A DNA stretch of 49,675 nt from Oscillospiraceae bacterium (lineage in GTDB: Bacteria > Bacillota > Clostridia > Oscillospirales > Oscillospiraceae): NCBI GenBank assembly GCA_009780175.1, contig WRAO01000015.1, positions 1-49,675 on the forward strand, given 5' to 3'. The notes under the pieces were generated by a model. The model was not told the DNA's origin, ran no database searches, and saw only the letters and a program-made list of their open reading frames with translations. Shown here piece by piece: positions 39,587 through 48,166 of this stretch (its first letter is position 1; each line of letters begins with the position of its first letter). Both the position numbers and the translations under genes were made by a program.

Positions 39587-40627
39587 GTGCGGCTTTTGAT
39601 TCAGTTGATTTTTCGGGTTGGCATTATTGAGTTGTTTCTGCTCTTTTTTGTGGCGGTCAATCTTTTGACATTCTTTCTTTATCTGATGGATAAACGGAGG
39701 GCTGTGAAAGGCAAGTGGCGGATTCGTGAAAGGGTGCTGCTTTTTTTTACCTTGGCATGTGGCGGAATTGGGGCGGTATTGGGCATGTGGGTTCTGCGGC
39801 ATAAGACGCAGAATCGGAAGTTTCGGGTTGTCGCGGTGATTGGGCTTGTGATTGCGCTGATTCCGGTGATTCATATTGTAGAGGCGCTCACGATTGGCGG
39901 GGCGATTCGGTATGTGGAGGTAGAGTTTCGGTCTGAGCGATGGCCGGCGGAATTGGATGGGTATCGGATTGCGTTTATGACGGATTTTCATGTGATACCG
40001 GATGAGGATATGCGGGGAGCTGTGGCGGAGCTCAATCGGAGAGATATAGATTTGCTCTTGTTGGGCGGGGATTTTTCTATGCGCGGCACGCATTATCAGG
40101 GGACTTTGCGGGAGATTGCGCGGGCTGTTGTGACGGATGGGATTTTTGGGGTCGAAGGGAATCATGACGCGTATGGAAGGCTGTTTCATGCGATGGAGCA
40201 GCATGGGATGATCCCCTTGGATAATAGCGGTGTGCGGATTCGGGATGGGTTTTATTTGGCGGGTGTGCAGGATATGTGGAATCGGAGTCCGGACGTAGCG
40301 GAGGCGATTTTTGGTGCGGATGGCGGGGAGTTTGTTTTGCTGTTGACGCATAATCCGGATGTTACGATGGCGCAATCTACCGTTGGGGTGGATTTTGTTT
40401 TTGCGGGGCATACGCATAGTGGGCAAATTACATTTTTTGGATTTCCGATGTATCTGTTGCGCGGGAGCATTACGGGCTATGGGACACGGTTTGGGCATGG
40501 GTTCGCCGATTCGGCGGACGGGGTTCCGGTGTTTACCAGCAGCGGGATAGGCGTTTACTATGGGGTACCACGGATTTTTGCGCGGCCTGAGGTTGTGATT
40601 GTTACGATGTACAGCGAGCAGCGGTAG
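39587..40627 (+). CDS. DUF1294-calcineurin-type metallophosphoesterase fusion
   Basis: A 346-residue protein. Residues ~15-95 match the DUF1294 membrane module (L-L-T-F-F-L-Y-L-M-D-K-R-R-A...W-R-I-R-E-R-V-L-L-F-F-T-L-A-C-G-G-I-G-A...H-K-T-Q-N-R-K-F). A further helix follows, then a YkuE-like metallophosphoesterase (about 125-340). Metal-site motifs are T-D-F-H-V, G-G-D-F-S, G-N-H-D-A, L-T-H-N-P-D and G-H-T-H-S-G-Q, all intact, so it is probably active. YkuE-type enzymes act at the membrane on lipids or nucleotides; the fusion partner suggests membrane tethering. GTG start. Confidence 0.82.
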   Translation: MRLLIQLIFRVGIIELFLLFFVAVNLLTFFLYLMDKRRAVKGKWRIRERVLLFFTLACGGIGAVLGMWVLRHKTQNRKFRVVAVIGLVIALIPVIHIVEALTIGGAIRYVEVEFRSERWPAELDGYRIAFMTDFHVIPDEDMRGAVAELNRRDIDLLLLGGDFSMRGTHYQGTLREIARAVVTDGIFGVEGNHDAYGRLFHAMEQHGMIPLDNSGVRIRDGFYLAGVQDMWNRSPDVAEAIFGADGGEFVLLLTHNPDVTMAQSTVGVDFVFAGHTHSGQITFFGFPMYLLRGSITGYGTRFGHGFADSADGVPVFTSSGIGVYYGVPRIFARPEVVIVTMYSEQR

Positions 40628-40684
40628 GGCATGATTCTTTTGCGCTCTTCATATCCTTACGAGAGATGAAGAGAGGTGTGGTTT

Positions 40685-41467
40685 TTGCTTGGATTTATAC
40701 ATACGGAGACGGTAGCGCGGCCCGGCTGGGGGGAACGGATTCGGTGTGCGGTGCAGAAGGGGTATGGGACGGAGGCGCTTGAGCGGCCTCTGTTTGGACG
40801 TCCGGCTTTGTTTGTGCGGCATCGGAATCTCAATGAGCGGAACCCGATCGGGGAGATGCTGTTGGAACGGGGCGTGGATAAGGTGTTGTTTTCGGAGGCG
40901 AGTGGGGTGTCGGATGTGCCGCTGCGGCGGATGGATCGCAGTTACCTATACACCTATCTTGCCGGGGATGTGGGGGCGCATGTGGCGGAGCGGTCTGGGG
41001 CTACGGCGGTCTGCTTTTTTCGGACTTTGGGGCAGCTTGAGGAACGGGCGCTCCTCAAATTGGCTGGGGTGTTTCGGTATTTGATGATTTCCGTCCAGCG
41101 GGACAGTGGGGCGATTTGCCGGGATCTCAGGCGGCGGTATGGGTTGCCGGTGGTGGAAGATCCGACGCCGAATCAGGTGAAGGGTGCGGATTTCGCGTTG
41201 GTGCTTCATCCGCCGGGGCGGGATGTGGTGTTTTCGGGGCGGTGTCTTTTGTTCGAGCCAAATCGGGAGATGCGGGCGACCGAGGGCGGCCGTGCCTGCA
41301 TGGGGACACCAATCACAGGATTGGATTTGGATGTGCCGCCGGACTTAGCGGCGGAGATTCCGGCGGGGTTTCGGCCTTTGCCGATTTTGTCGGAGGCGGC
41401 GTTTCGGGGACAGATTGATCCGGCGCGGATCAAAATTCATGGTGTATCTCTTGACAAAAGCATGTAA
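40685..41467 (+). CDS. Unknown protein, about 260 aa
   Basis: A soluble-looking protein with no signal peptide or membrane helix and no domain I recognise. Visible features: L-F-G-R-P-A-L-F-V-R-H-R-N-L near residue 40, an S-x-x-x-R-D-x-G-A-I-C-R-D-L-R-R-R-Y-G-L-P-V-V segment near 150, and I-x-G-L-D-L-D-V-P-P near 220. Similar hypotheticals occur in Oscillospiraceae as far as I recall. The TTG start at 40685 is preferred over GTG 40676 because AGAGAGG lies eight bases upstream, but both are possible. The greA promoter lies inside its 3' end. Confidence 0.6.
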   Translation: MLGFIHTETVARPGWGERIRCAVQKGYGTEALERPLFGRPALFVRHRNLNERNPIGEMLLERGVDKVLFSEASGVSDVPLRRMDRSYLYTYLAGDVGAHVAERSGATAVCFFRTLGQLEERALLKLAGVFRYLMISVQRDSGAICRDLRRRYGLPVVEDPTPNQVKGADFALVLHPPGRDVVFSGRCLLFEPNREMRATEGGRACMGTPITGLDLDVPPDLAAEIPAGFRPLPILSEAAFRGQIDPARIKIHGVSLDKSM

Positions 41468-41479
41468 AATCACTATAAT
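41451..41479 (+). promoter_or_regulatory. greA promoter (consensus)
   Basis: TTGACA (41451-41456), exactly 17 bases, TATAAT (41474-41479): a perfect sigma-A consensus. The -35 and spacer fall within the last codons of the preceding gene. Confidence 0.88.
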
Positions 41480-41576
41480 ACAAGCGCTATCATCGCGCTG
41501 GAATTTAGGGTGCGGTGATATTTTTCAATGATTGCGTGATCTCTATGCCCGATTTTTGGGCTGAAAGGAAATGGCT

Positions 41577-42050
41577 ATGATTGCAGAAAACAAGTTCAAG
41601 ATGAGCAAAGAACGCTATGACGAGTTAGTGGAGGAGCTTTACTATCTGCAGACTGTGCGGGAGAAAGAAGTCGCTGAGCAGATTAAGGAAGCGCGCAGTT
41701 TTGGCGACCTCTCGGAAAATAGCGAATATGACGAGGCGAAGACGGAACAGGGTAAGCTCTATTCCAAGATTGCCGAGATGCAGAATGTGATTGATAACGC
41801 GGAGATCATCGAGAAATCGGGCAGAGCGGGTCGGGTTTCGCTTGGGTCGAAGGTCACGGTGAAGGACGAGAGCGGAGATGAGGACACGTATGAGATCGTG
41901 GGGAGCCAAGAGGCGGACCCCATGCACCTGCGCGTGTCGGATGATTCGCCGATCGGGCGGGCCTTGGTGGACCGGAAGAAGGGCGATAAGGTGGTTGTGC
42001 ATGCTCCGGCGGGGGATTTTACGCTGGAGATTTTGGCAGTGAAACACTAA
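41577..42050 (+). CDS. greA: Transcription elongation factor GreA
   Basis: A 157-residue GreA that reactivates backtracked RNA polymerase. N-terminal coiled coil with L-x-x-E-L-Y-Y-L-Q...I-K-E-A-R-S-F-G-D-L-S-E-N-S-E-Y-D-E-A-K (tip acidic residues) and C-terminal F-K-B-like domain with V-S-D-D-S-P-I-G-R-A-L. ATG 41577 suits AAAGGAA; an ATG two codons earlier is too close. lysS, the usual next gene, is displaced by a 235-base palindromic region. Confidence 0.94.
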   Translation: MIAENKFKMSKERYDELVEELYYLQTVREKEVAEQIKEARSFGDLSENSEYDEAKTEQGKLYSKIAEMQNVIDNAEIIEKSGRAGRVSLGSKVTVKDESGDEDTYEIVGSQEADPMHLRVSDDSPIGRALVDRKKGDKVVVHAPAGDFTLEILAVKH

Positions 42051-42052
42051 TT

Positions 42053-42210
42053 AATCGCGTGTATTTCCTACCCCTACGGGTATGGACTCGACTAGGCATT
42101 TGCGGGAAGATCGCCCGCAAACACAAGTCTCGTTCGATGCGGGAAATACACGAGTATGTTCACACGTGTGTGTGAACATGCTCGTAAGTTCGCTTTGCGA
42201 ACGCGCGATT
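42053..42210. repeat. Nested palindromic region between greA and lysS
   Basis: Outer 7-bp arms AATCGCG (42053-42059) / CGCGATT (42204-42210) enclose: an 11-bp stem (42058-42068/42142-42152), inside which sit TACCC/GGGTA (42069-42082), GACT/AGTC (42085-42088/42126-42129) and TTTGCGGG/CCCGCAAA (42099-42106/42114-42121); a 15-bp hairpin with one G-T pair (42151-42165/42170-42184); and GTTCGC-TTT-GCGAAC (42188-42202). No T-run follows. Candidate structured RNA or repeat; see findings. Confidence 0.65.
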
Positions 42211-42285
42211 CAAAAGGGGGACCGGGAACCCCCTGGCCTCCGGCGGGGTTAAGGGCAAGGGCTAAGGAATTGGAGTGATATATAG

Positions 42286-43785
42286 ATGTCTGAGGAAGTT
42301 TGCGTTTCGGGTGAAGAGACGCTGAGTTTGTCTGAGGTGTTACAAGTCAGGCGGGACAAGTTGGCGCGGTTGCAGGAAGAGGGTAGAGATCCTTTTCATG
42401 TGACGAAGTTTGTGCGCACGGCGTATAGTCAGGAGATTAAGGATCAGTTTGAGCAGATGGAGGGACAGAAGGTTTCTTTGGCTGGGCGCATGATGTCGAA
42501 GCGGGTCATGGGCAAGGCTTTTTTTGTGGATATTTTGGACGATAAGGGCCGTATCCAGCTCTATATGAAGGTGGATGATCTGGGTGAGGAGTTGTTTAAT
42601 CAGTTTCTCAAGTGGGATATCGGGGATATTATCGGGGTTTCCGGGGCCGTGTTTCGGACGCGGCGGGGGGAGATTTCGGTGCATGTGGAGACGGTGGAGT
42701 TGCTTGCAAAGTCTCTGTTGCCATTGCCGGAGAAGTTTCATGGGCTCACGAATCAGGAACTGCGATATCGGCAGAGGTACGTGGATTTGATTATGAATCC
42801 GGATGTGCGGCGGACCTTTGAGATTCGGACGAAGGTGATTAAGACGATCCGGGCGTTTTTGGATGATTTGGGGTACTTAGAGGTGGAGACGCCGGTGCTG
42901 AATACCGTGTCTGGCGGGGCGACAGCGCGGCCGTTTACGACGAAGCACAATGCCTTGGGACTTGATATGTTTATGCGCATTGCGACAGAACTGCATTTGA
43001 AGCGGCTTGTTGTGGGCGGGATTGAGCGGGTTTATGAGATCGGGCGGCTGTTTCGGAATGAGGGGATCAGCACGCGGCATAATCCGGAGTTTACGACAGT
43101 TGAGTTTTATGAGGCTTATGCCGATTATAACGATATGATGGATCGGACTGAGGGGATTTTCGCGAAGGCGGCTCTGGACATTCTGGGGACGACGGAGATT
43201 TCCTATCAGGGTGAGCCTGTGAGTTTGGCGGCGCCGTTTGCGCGGATTACGATGGCTGAGGCTGTGAAGATACACACTGGCCTCGATTTTATGGCGATGA
43301 CGACGGATGCTGAGGCTGTGGAAGCCGCGAAGAGTATCGGCGTGACCTTACCGAAGGAGCGGACTTGGGGGTCTATCCTCTATGAGTGCTTCGATCAGCG
43401 GGCGGAGGCGAAACTCATTCAGCCTACTTTTATTACGGATCATCCGGTGGAGGTTTCGCCTTTGGCGAAGCGGTGTCCGAGTGATCCGAGGCTCACGGAG
43501 CGGTTTGAGTTGTTTATCACGGGGCGCGAGATGGCGAACGCGTTTTCGGAGCTGAATGATCCCATCGACCAGAAGCAGCGGTTCCAGCGGCAGATGGACA
43601 TGCGGGCGGCTGGGGATGAAGAGGCTTCTATGATGGATGAGGACTTCATCACGGCCCTTGAGTATGGATTGCCGCCGACGGGCGGATGCGGGATCGGGAT
43701 TGACCGGATGGTGATGCTGCTGACAGACAGCGCTTCGATCCGGGATGTCATTTTCTTCCCGACGATGAAGCCGGAACAGAATTAA
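42286..43785 (+). CDS. lysS: Lysine-tRNA ligase (class II)
   Basis: 499 aa, normal for bacterial class II LysRS. N-terminal OB anticodon-binding domain (about 60-160), then the catalytic core with motif 1, motif 2 ([23 protein letters not shown]) and motif 3 ([14 protein letters not shown]). The N-terminus (about 1-20) is slightly extended and acidic. Start ATG 42286 with GGAGTGA upstream. A palindromic region separates it from greA. Confidence 0.95.
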   Translation: MSEEVCVSGEETLSLSEVLQVRRDKLARLQEEGRDPFHVTKFVRTAYSQEIKDQFEQMEGQKVSLAGRMMSKRVMGKAFFVDILDDKGRIQLYMKVDDLGEELFNQFLKWDIGDIIGVSGAVFRTRRGEISVHVETVELLAKSLLPLPEKFHGLTNQELRYRQRYVDLIMNPDVRRTFEIRTKVIKTIRAFLDDLGYLEVETPVLNTVSGGATARPFTTKHNALGLDMFMRIATELHLKRLVVGGIERVYEIGRLFRNEGISTRHNPEFTTVEFYEAYADYNDMMDRTEGIFAKAALDILGTTEISYQGEPVSLAAPFARITMAEAVKIHTGLDFMAMTTDAEAVEAAKSIGVTLPKERTWGSILYECFDQRAEAKLIQPTFITDHPVEVSPLAKRCPSDPRLTERFELFITGREMANAFSELNDPIDQKQRFQRQMDMRAAGDEEASMMDEDFITALEYGLPPTGGCGIGIDRMVMLLTDSASIRDVIFFPTMKPEQN

Positions 43786-43798
43786 CAGTCGCGGTCCC

Positions 43799-43823
43799 GG
43801 GGCTGACGCTTTGCGTCGGCCCC
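43799..43823 (+). terminator. GC-rich hairpin after lysS
   Basis: Eleven-bp arms (43799-43809 and 43813-43823, one G-T pair) around TTT, no clear T-run. Very like the hairpin at 16526-16555; it lies ahead of the next gene's GAGGG site. Confidence 0.5.
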
Positions 43824-43849
43824 GTCGTGATTTGAATGAGGGTATCAAG

Positions 43850-44608
43850 ATGCAAGAGATTACGAGCCGGAAGAATCCGCTGGTGCAGCATTTGAAGCAG
43901 TTGGGGACTGACCGGGCTTATCGAGAGGCGACGGGTGAGTTTCTTTGCGATGGGCTGAAGTTGTATGAAGAGGCGGTTCAGTCGGGCGCAGAGATTACAC
44001 TTTTGGCCGCCAGCCGTAGGGAACTTTTGGATGGGGTTTCACGTCAAGCGATTTTAGTGCCGGAGGACGTGTTAGCCTCTATTTCGCCGATGAAGACGCC
44101 GCAGCCTTTGCTGTTTGCCTGCAAGAAGCCGGATCAGGCCTTGGCCGAGCGTCCGAGGCGGGTGTTGGTGTTGGATGGGGTGCAGGATCCGGGGAATGTG
44201 GGGACTTTGCTTCGGTCGGCGCGGGCGTTTTCGGTGGATCAGGTGATTTTGGTCGGGGCTTGTGCGGATTTGTATCATCCGCGGACGGTTCGGGCGGCGA
44301 TGGGGGCTTTGTTTCGGCAGCGGGTTGTGCAGCTGTCGGTTGACGAAATGTTAGATTATGTAAACTTGAATGATCTAGCTCTGTTGGGAGCGGATTTGGC
44401 GGAGGATAGTTTGGATCTCAGGGGGACTTTGCCGGGGCGGATGGCGGTTGTCATTGGCAGCGAGGGGCAGGGGCTGAGTGAGACGGTGCGGTCGGTTTGT
44501 TATGGGACGGTGCGGATTCCGATGGAAGAGACGTCGGAGTCTTTGAATGCCGGGGTTGCGGGATCTATCTTGCTTTGGGAGATGTATCGACGACAGGAGG
44601 AGTGTTGA
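43850..44608 (+). CDS. TrmH/SpoU family RNA 2'-O-methyltransferase
   Basis: A 252-residue SPOUT methyltransferase. The N-terminal L30e-like RNA-binding part (I-T-S-R-K-N-P-L-V-Q-H-L-K-Q-L, then F-L-C-D-G-x-K-L-x-x-E-A) is followed by the knotted SAM-binding domain with V-L-D-G-V-Q-D-P-G-N-V-G-T-L-L-R-S-A, V-I-G-S-E-G-Q-G-L-S and I-P-M-E-E-T-S-E-S-L-N-A-G-V-A. It methylates a 2'-OH in rRNA or tRNA; the exact site is not evident (RlmB/YsgA-like). ATG 43850 follows GAGGG. dprA starts one base after its stop. Confidence 0.88.
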   Translation: MQEITSRKNPLVQHLKQLGTDRAYREATGEFLCDGLKLYEEAVQSGAEITLLAASRRELLDGVSRQAILVPEDVLASISPMKTPQPLLFACKKPDQALAERPRRVLVLDGVQDPGNVGTLLRSARAFSVDQVILVGACADLYHPRTVRAAMGALFRQRVVQLSVDEMLDYVNLNDLALLGADLAEDSLDLRGTLPGRMAVVIGSEGQGLSETVRSVCYGTVRIPMEETSESLNAGVAGSILLWEMYRRQEEC

Positions 44609-44609
44609 T

Positions 44610-45833
44610 ATGGCGGAGCTGAAGTATTGGATTTGGATGAATGAACTGGGGATCAATCCGGTGTATGCGCGGCAGGTGCTTGACCATTTTGGCGGGCCGC
44701 AGGAGGTCTTCTTTGCTGAGCGGGAGGATTTCAAGGGGATCCCGGGTCTTGGTCGGCAGGATGTTGACGCGCTTGCGAATAAGCGGGTTGACCATGTGTA
44801 TCGGATTCAGGATGATATGCAGGCGCTTGGTGGGCGGATATTGACGCAGCAGGATGCGGAGTATCCACAGCGGCTGCGGAATATTGCGGATGCGCCTTTG
44901 GCGCTTTATGTGAGAGGGCGGCTGCCGGTGGTGGATGATGAGGCGGCGGTTGTGATTGCGGGGACGCGGAAGTGTTCGCCGTATGGCTTGTCCGCGGCGG
45001 CGCGGATTGCCGGGGAGATTACGCGGCATGGTGGGCTTGTGGTATCGGGGCTGGCCCTCGGTGTAGACGCGGCTGCGGCGAAAGGTGCGCTCCGAGAAGG
45101 CGGGCCGGTGATTGGGGTGCTCGGCTGCGGGCTTGAGCGGGTGTATCCGGCGGAGAACGTGGCTTTGTTTGAGGCGGTTTTGGAGAATGGGGCGATTGTG
45201 AGTGAATATCCGCCGGGGATGGAGCCTTTGCCGCGGAATTTTCCACGACGGAATCGGATCATGACGGGGCTTAGTCTTGCGTTAGTCGCGGTGGAGATTC
45301 CGGATGAGAAGAGCGGCGTGATGCATTCGGTGAACCATGCGATTGAGCAGGGGCGGGATGTGTTTATGGTGCCTGCGAATATTGACGCGCCGACGAGCCA
45401 AGCCTCAAATGCGTTGATTGCGGATGGGTTTCAGTCGGCTTCTTCGGGATGGCAGGTTTTGCGGGATTACGCGAAGCAGTTTCCGAAGCTGCGGGAGGAA
45501 ATTAAGCCGGAGCGGCGGGTAGAGCGTCCGGTTCCGGATATGGCTGTGGCGAAGGAAACGCCCCAGCATTCGACGAAAAAAGTGGTTGACAAGGGGAATA
45601 AAGAAGTCTATATTGACCTAGAAGAAATTCTCAAGGATCGCAGTGAGGCGGAGCGAGCGGTTTTGCGCTGTTTGGGCGAGGAGCCGGTGCATGTGGACGC
45701 GATTATCGCGGAGACTGGATTGCCGGTGCAGAAGGTGAGCGTTTGCCTGACGACCTTGGGGATTGGGGACTACATTAGAGAGCATCCGGGGAAGCGGTAT
45801 TCCCTGCACCCGAAGATCAAGAGACAGAGATAA
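44610..45833 (+). CDS. dprA: DNA-processing protein DprA
   Basis: 407 residues. N-terminal SAM-like/HhH region (about 1-75), the Rossmann DprA core with V-V-I-A-G-T-R-K-C-S-P-Y-G, V-S-G-L-A-L-G-V-D-A-A-A-A-K-G-A-L, V-I-G-V-L-G-C-G-L and Y-P-P-G-M-E-P-L-P-R-N-F-P-R-R-N-R-I, and a C-terminal winged helix (about 330-405). DprA loads RecA on incoming single-stranded DNA. ACAGGAGG is the ribosome site; topA follows in the common dprA-topA order. Confidence 0.95.
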   Translation: MAELKYWIWMNELGINPVYARQVLDHFGGPQEVFFAEREDFKGIPGLGRQDVDALANKRVDHVYRIQDDMQALGGRILTQQDAEYPQRLRNIADAPLALYVRGRLPVVDDEAAVVIAGTRKCSPYGLSAAARIAGEITRHGGLVVSGLALGVDAAAAKGALREGGPVIGVLGCGLERVYPAENVALFEAVLENGAIVSEYPPGMEPLPRNFPRRNRIMTGLSLALVAVEIPDEKSGVMHSVNHAIEQGRDVFMVPANIDAPTSQASNALIADGFQSASSGWQVLRDYAKQFPKLREEIKPERRVERPVPDMAVAKETPQHSTKKVVDKGNKEVYIDLEEILKDRSEAERAVLRCLGEEPVHVDAIIAETGLPVQKVSVCLTTLGIGDYIREHPGKRYSLHPKIKRQR

Positions 45834-45847
45834 AGGAGTTCAGATAG

Positions 45848-48166
45848 ATGGCGAAAGCGAAGCAGAGTTTGGTCATCGTCGAGTCGCCGGCGAAGGCGAA
45901 GACGATTGGGAAATATTTGGGGGATGGGTTTAAGGTCAAGGCATCCATGGGGCATCTGCGGGATTTGCCGAAGAAGACGATGGGTGTGGACATTGACCAC
46001 GGGTTTACGCCGGAGTATGTGCCTTCGGAAGATAGAGCGGATATTATTCGGGAACTGAAAACTGCGGCGAAGAGCAGTGATCTTGTCTATCTCGCGACTG
46101 ACCCGGATCGGGAGGGTGAGGCGATTAGTTGGCATTTGAAGGAGCTTTTGGGGCTGGATGATGCGAACAGTTATCGGGTGACGTTTAATGAGATTACGAA
46201 GAAGGTAATCCAAGAGAGTATTCAGAACCCGCGGCGGATTGACCAGGATTTGGTGGATTCGCAGCAGGCGCGGCGGATCCTCGATCGGATTGTGGGTTAT
46301 AAGCTGTCTCCCCTGCTTTGGACGAAGATTCGGCGGGGGCTTTCGGCTGGGCGGGTGCAGAGCGTGGCGACGCGGATGGTGGTTGAGCGCGAAGAGGAGA
46401 TCACGGCGTTCAAACCGGAGGAATATTGGCATCTGGATGTGACCTTGGACCGGATCGGCAAGGCCGGGAGCTTTAAGGCGCGGTTTCATGGGGATACGGA
46501 GAAGAAGCGGGAACTGACCAGCGCGGCTGAGGTGCAGGTGGTTGTCGATGCGGTGAAAGTCGCGCCGTTTGCCATTGACGCGGTGAAGCGGCGGGATCAG
46601 TATCGGTCGCCGGCGCCGCCGTTTATTACGTCTACGTTGCAACAGGAGGCTTCGCGGAAGCTTGGGATGACGACGCGGCGCACGATGAGTGTGGCGCAGC
46701 AGCTTTATGAAGGCATTGAGATCACCGGCGAGGGCGCGGTGGGTTTGATTACTTATATGCGTACGGATTCGCTCCGGATTAGTGATGAGGCGAAGGCGGA
46801 CGCGAAGCGGTTTATTGAGGGGCGGTATGGGAAGGATTACCGGCCGGATACGCCGCGTGTGTTCAAGGGGAAAAACGCGGCGCAGGACGCGCATGAGGCG
46901 ATTCGTCCGAGTGATGTGAACCTGACGCCGGAGGATTTGAAGAAGGATTTGAGTCCGGAGCAATATCGGCTGTATCGGCTGATTTGGAGCCGGTTTTTGG
47001 CGAGCCAGATGTCGGACGCGATTTATGACAGCGTGACGATAGACGCGGTGAGCGCGGGCTATGTGTTTCGGGCGAACCATTCGGCGGTGAAGTTTGCCGG
47101 GTTCTCGGCTGTGTATGAAGAGGGCAAGGACGAGGAGAAAGAGGAGATTGGGTCGCCGCTTCCGGATTTGCGGGAGGGCGAAGAGGTTCGACTTGCCAAT
47201 ATCGCGGAGGAGCAGAAGTTTACGCAGCCGCCGGCGCGGTATACGGAGGCGTCTTTGGTGCGGGCGATGGAGGAGAAGGGGATTGGGCGGCCGAGTACGT
47301 ATGCGCCGACGATTTCTACGATTATGGATCGGGAATATGTGGTGAAGGAAGGCAAGCATCTGCGGCCTACTTCGCTTGGGACTGTTGTTACGGGCCTGAT
47401 GAAGGATAAGTTTGGCGACATTGTGGATATGACCTTTACCGCGCGGATGGAGGAGAGCCTCGATCAGATCGAGGAAGGTAAGCGCGAGTGGCGCGAGGTA
47501 TTGGGCGAGTTTTATCAGCCGTTTTCGAAGGCTTTGGACGAGGCGGAGCAGAGTTTGGATGGACAGCGGATCCGGGTGCCGGATGAGCTTTCGGATGAGC
47601 TATGCGATAAGTGTGGGAAACAGATGGTGATTAAGTCCGGGCGGTTTGGGCGGTTTTTGGCTTGCCCGGGGTATCCGGAGTGCGACTTTACGAAGCCGAT
47701 TGTGATTGAGATGCCGGGGAAATGCCCGAAGTGCGACACGCGGATTTTGAAGCGGACGAGCAAGCGTGGGTTTCCGTATTACGCCTGTGAGAAGGGCGCG
47801 GCTTGTGGGTTTATGACTTGGGATGTGCCTGTGGCGGAGAATTGTGCGGGTTGTGGGAAGACCTTGTTTAAGTTGTCGGGTAAAGGGTTCCGGAAGCCGT
47901 TTTGTATTAACGAGACTTGTGAGTTTTTCTTGCCGGAGGATAAGCGGGGGTATAAGAAGAAGCCTGCCGAGGGTGAGAATGCTGAGGGCGGGGCGTCTGC
48001 CGGGGATGAGAAGGCGGCGGTGAAGAAACCGACGGCAAAAAAAACGGCGACAGCCAAGAAAACGACAGCGGCGAAGAAACCTGCCGCTAAGAAATCTACG
48101 GCGAAGAAGACCACTGCGAAAAAGCCAGCCGCGAAGAAGAGCACGACGAAGAAGACGGGCCAATGA
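45848..48166 (+). CDS. topA: DNA topoisomerase I
   Basis: Type IA topoisomerase relaxing negative supercoils. Toprim domain at the start (V-I-V-E-S-P-A-K-A-K-T-I, later D-P-D-R-E-G-E-A-I), active-site Tyr in L-I-T-Y-M-R-T-D-S, and three C-terminal zinc ribbons (C-D-K-C-G, C-P-K-C-D, C-A-G-C-G with their partner cysteines). A last ~70 residues are Lys/Ala/Thr-rich repeats (A-K-K-x-x-A-K-K), like histone H1 tails. 772 aa. ATG 45848 with AAAGGAG; its TGA overlaps the trmFO start. Confidence 0.95.
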   Translation: MAKAKQSLVIVESPAKAKTIGKYLGDGFKVKASMGHLRDLPKKTMGVDIDHGFTPEYVPSEDRADIIRELKTAAKSSDLVYLATDPDREGEAISWHLKELLGLDDANSYRVTFNEITKKVIQESIQNPRRIDQDLVDSQQARRILDRIVGYKLSPLLWTKIRRGLSAGRVQSVATRMVVEREEEITAFKPEEYWHLDVTLDRIGKAGSFKARFHGDTEKKRELTSAAEVQVVVDAVKVAPFAIDAVKRRDQYRSPAPPFITSTLQQEASRKLGMTTRRTMSVAQQLYEGIEITGEGAVGLITYMRTDSLRISDEAKADAKRFIEGRYGKDYRPDTPRVFKGKNAAQDAHEAIRPSDVNLTPEDLKKDLSPEQYRLYRLIWSRFLASQMSDAIYDSVTIDAVSAGYVFRANHSAVKFAGFSAVYEEGKDEEKEEIGSPLPDLREGEEVRLANIAEEQKFTQPPARYTEASLVRAMEEKGIGRPSTYAPTISTIMDREYVVKEGKHLRPTSLGTVVTGLMKDKFGDIVDMTFTARMEESLDQIEEGKREWREVLGEFYQPFSKALDEAEQSLDGQRIRVPDELSDELCDKCGKQMVIKSGRFGRFLACPGYPECDFTKPIVIEMPGKCPKCDTRILKRTSKRGFPYYACEKGAACGFMTWDVPVAENCAGCGKTLFKLSGKGFRKPFCINETCEFFLPEDKRGYKKKPAEGENAEGGASAGDEKAAVKKPTAKKTATAKKTTAAKKPAAKKSTAKKTTAKKPAAKKSTTKKTGQ

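Noticed and set aside
42051-42285. T-box or lysine riboswitch before lysS
   Set aside because: The structure lacks the T-box sequence and the riboswitch core; it is recorded as an unexplained palindromic region.
45770-47359. 529-codon open frame antisense to topA
   Set aside because: Arg/Pro/His-rich translation is typical of the complement of high-GC coding DNA; topA has all its motifs.
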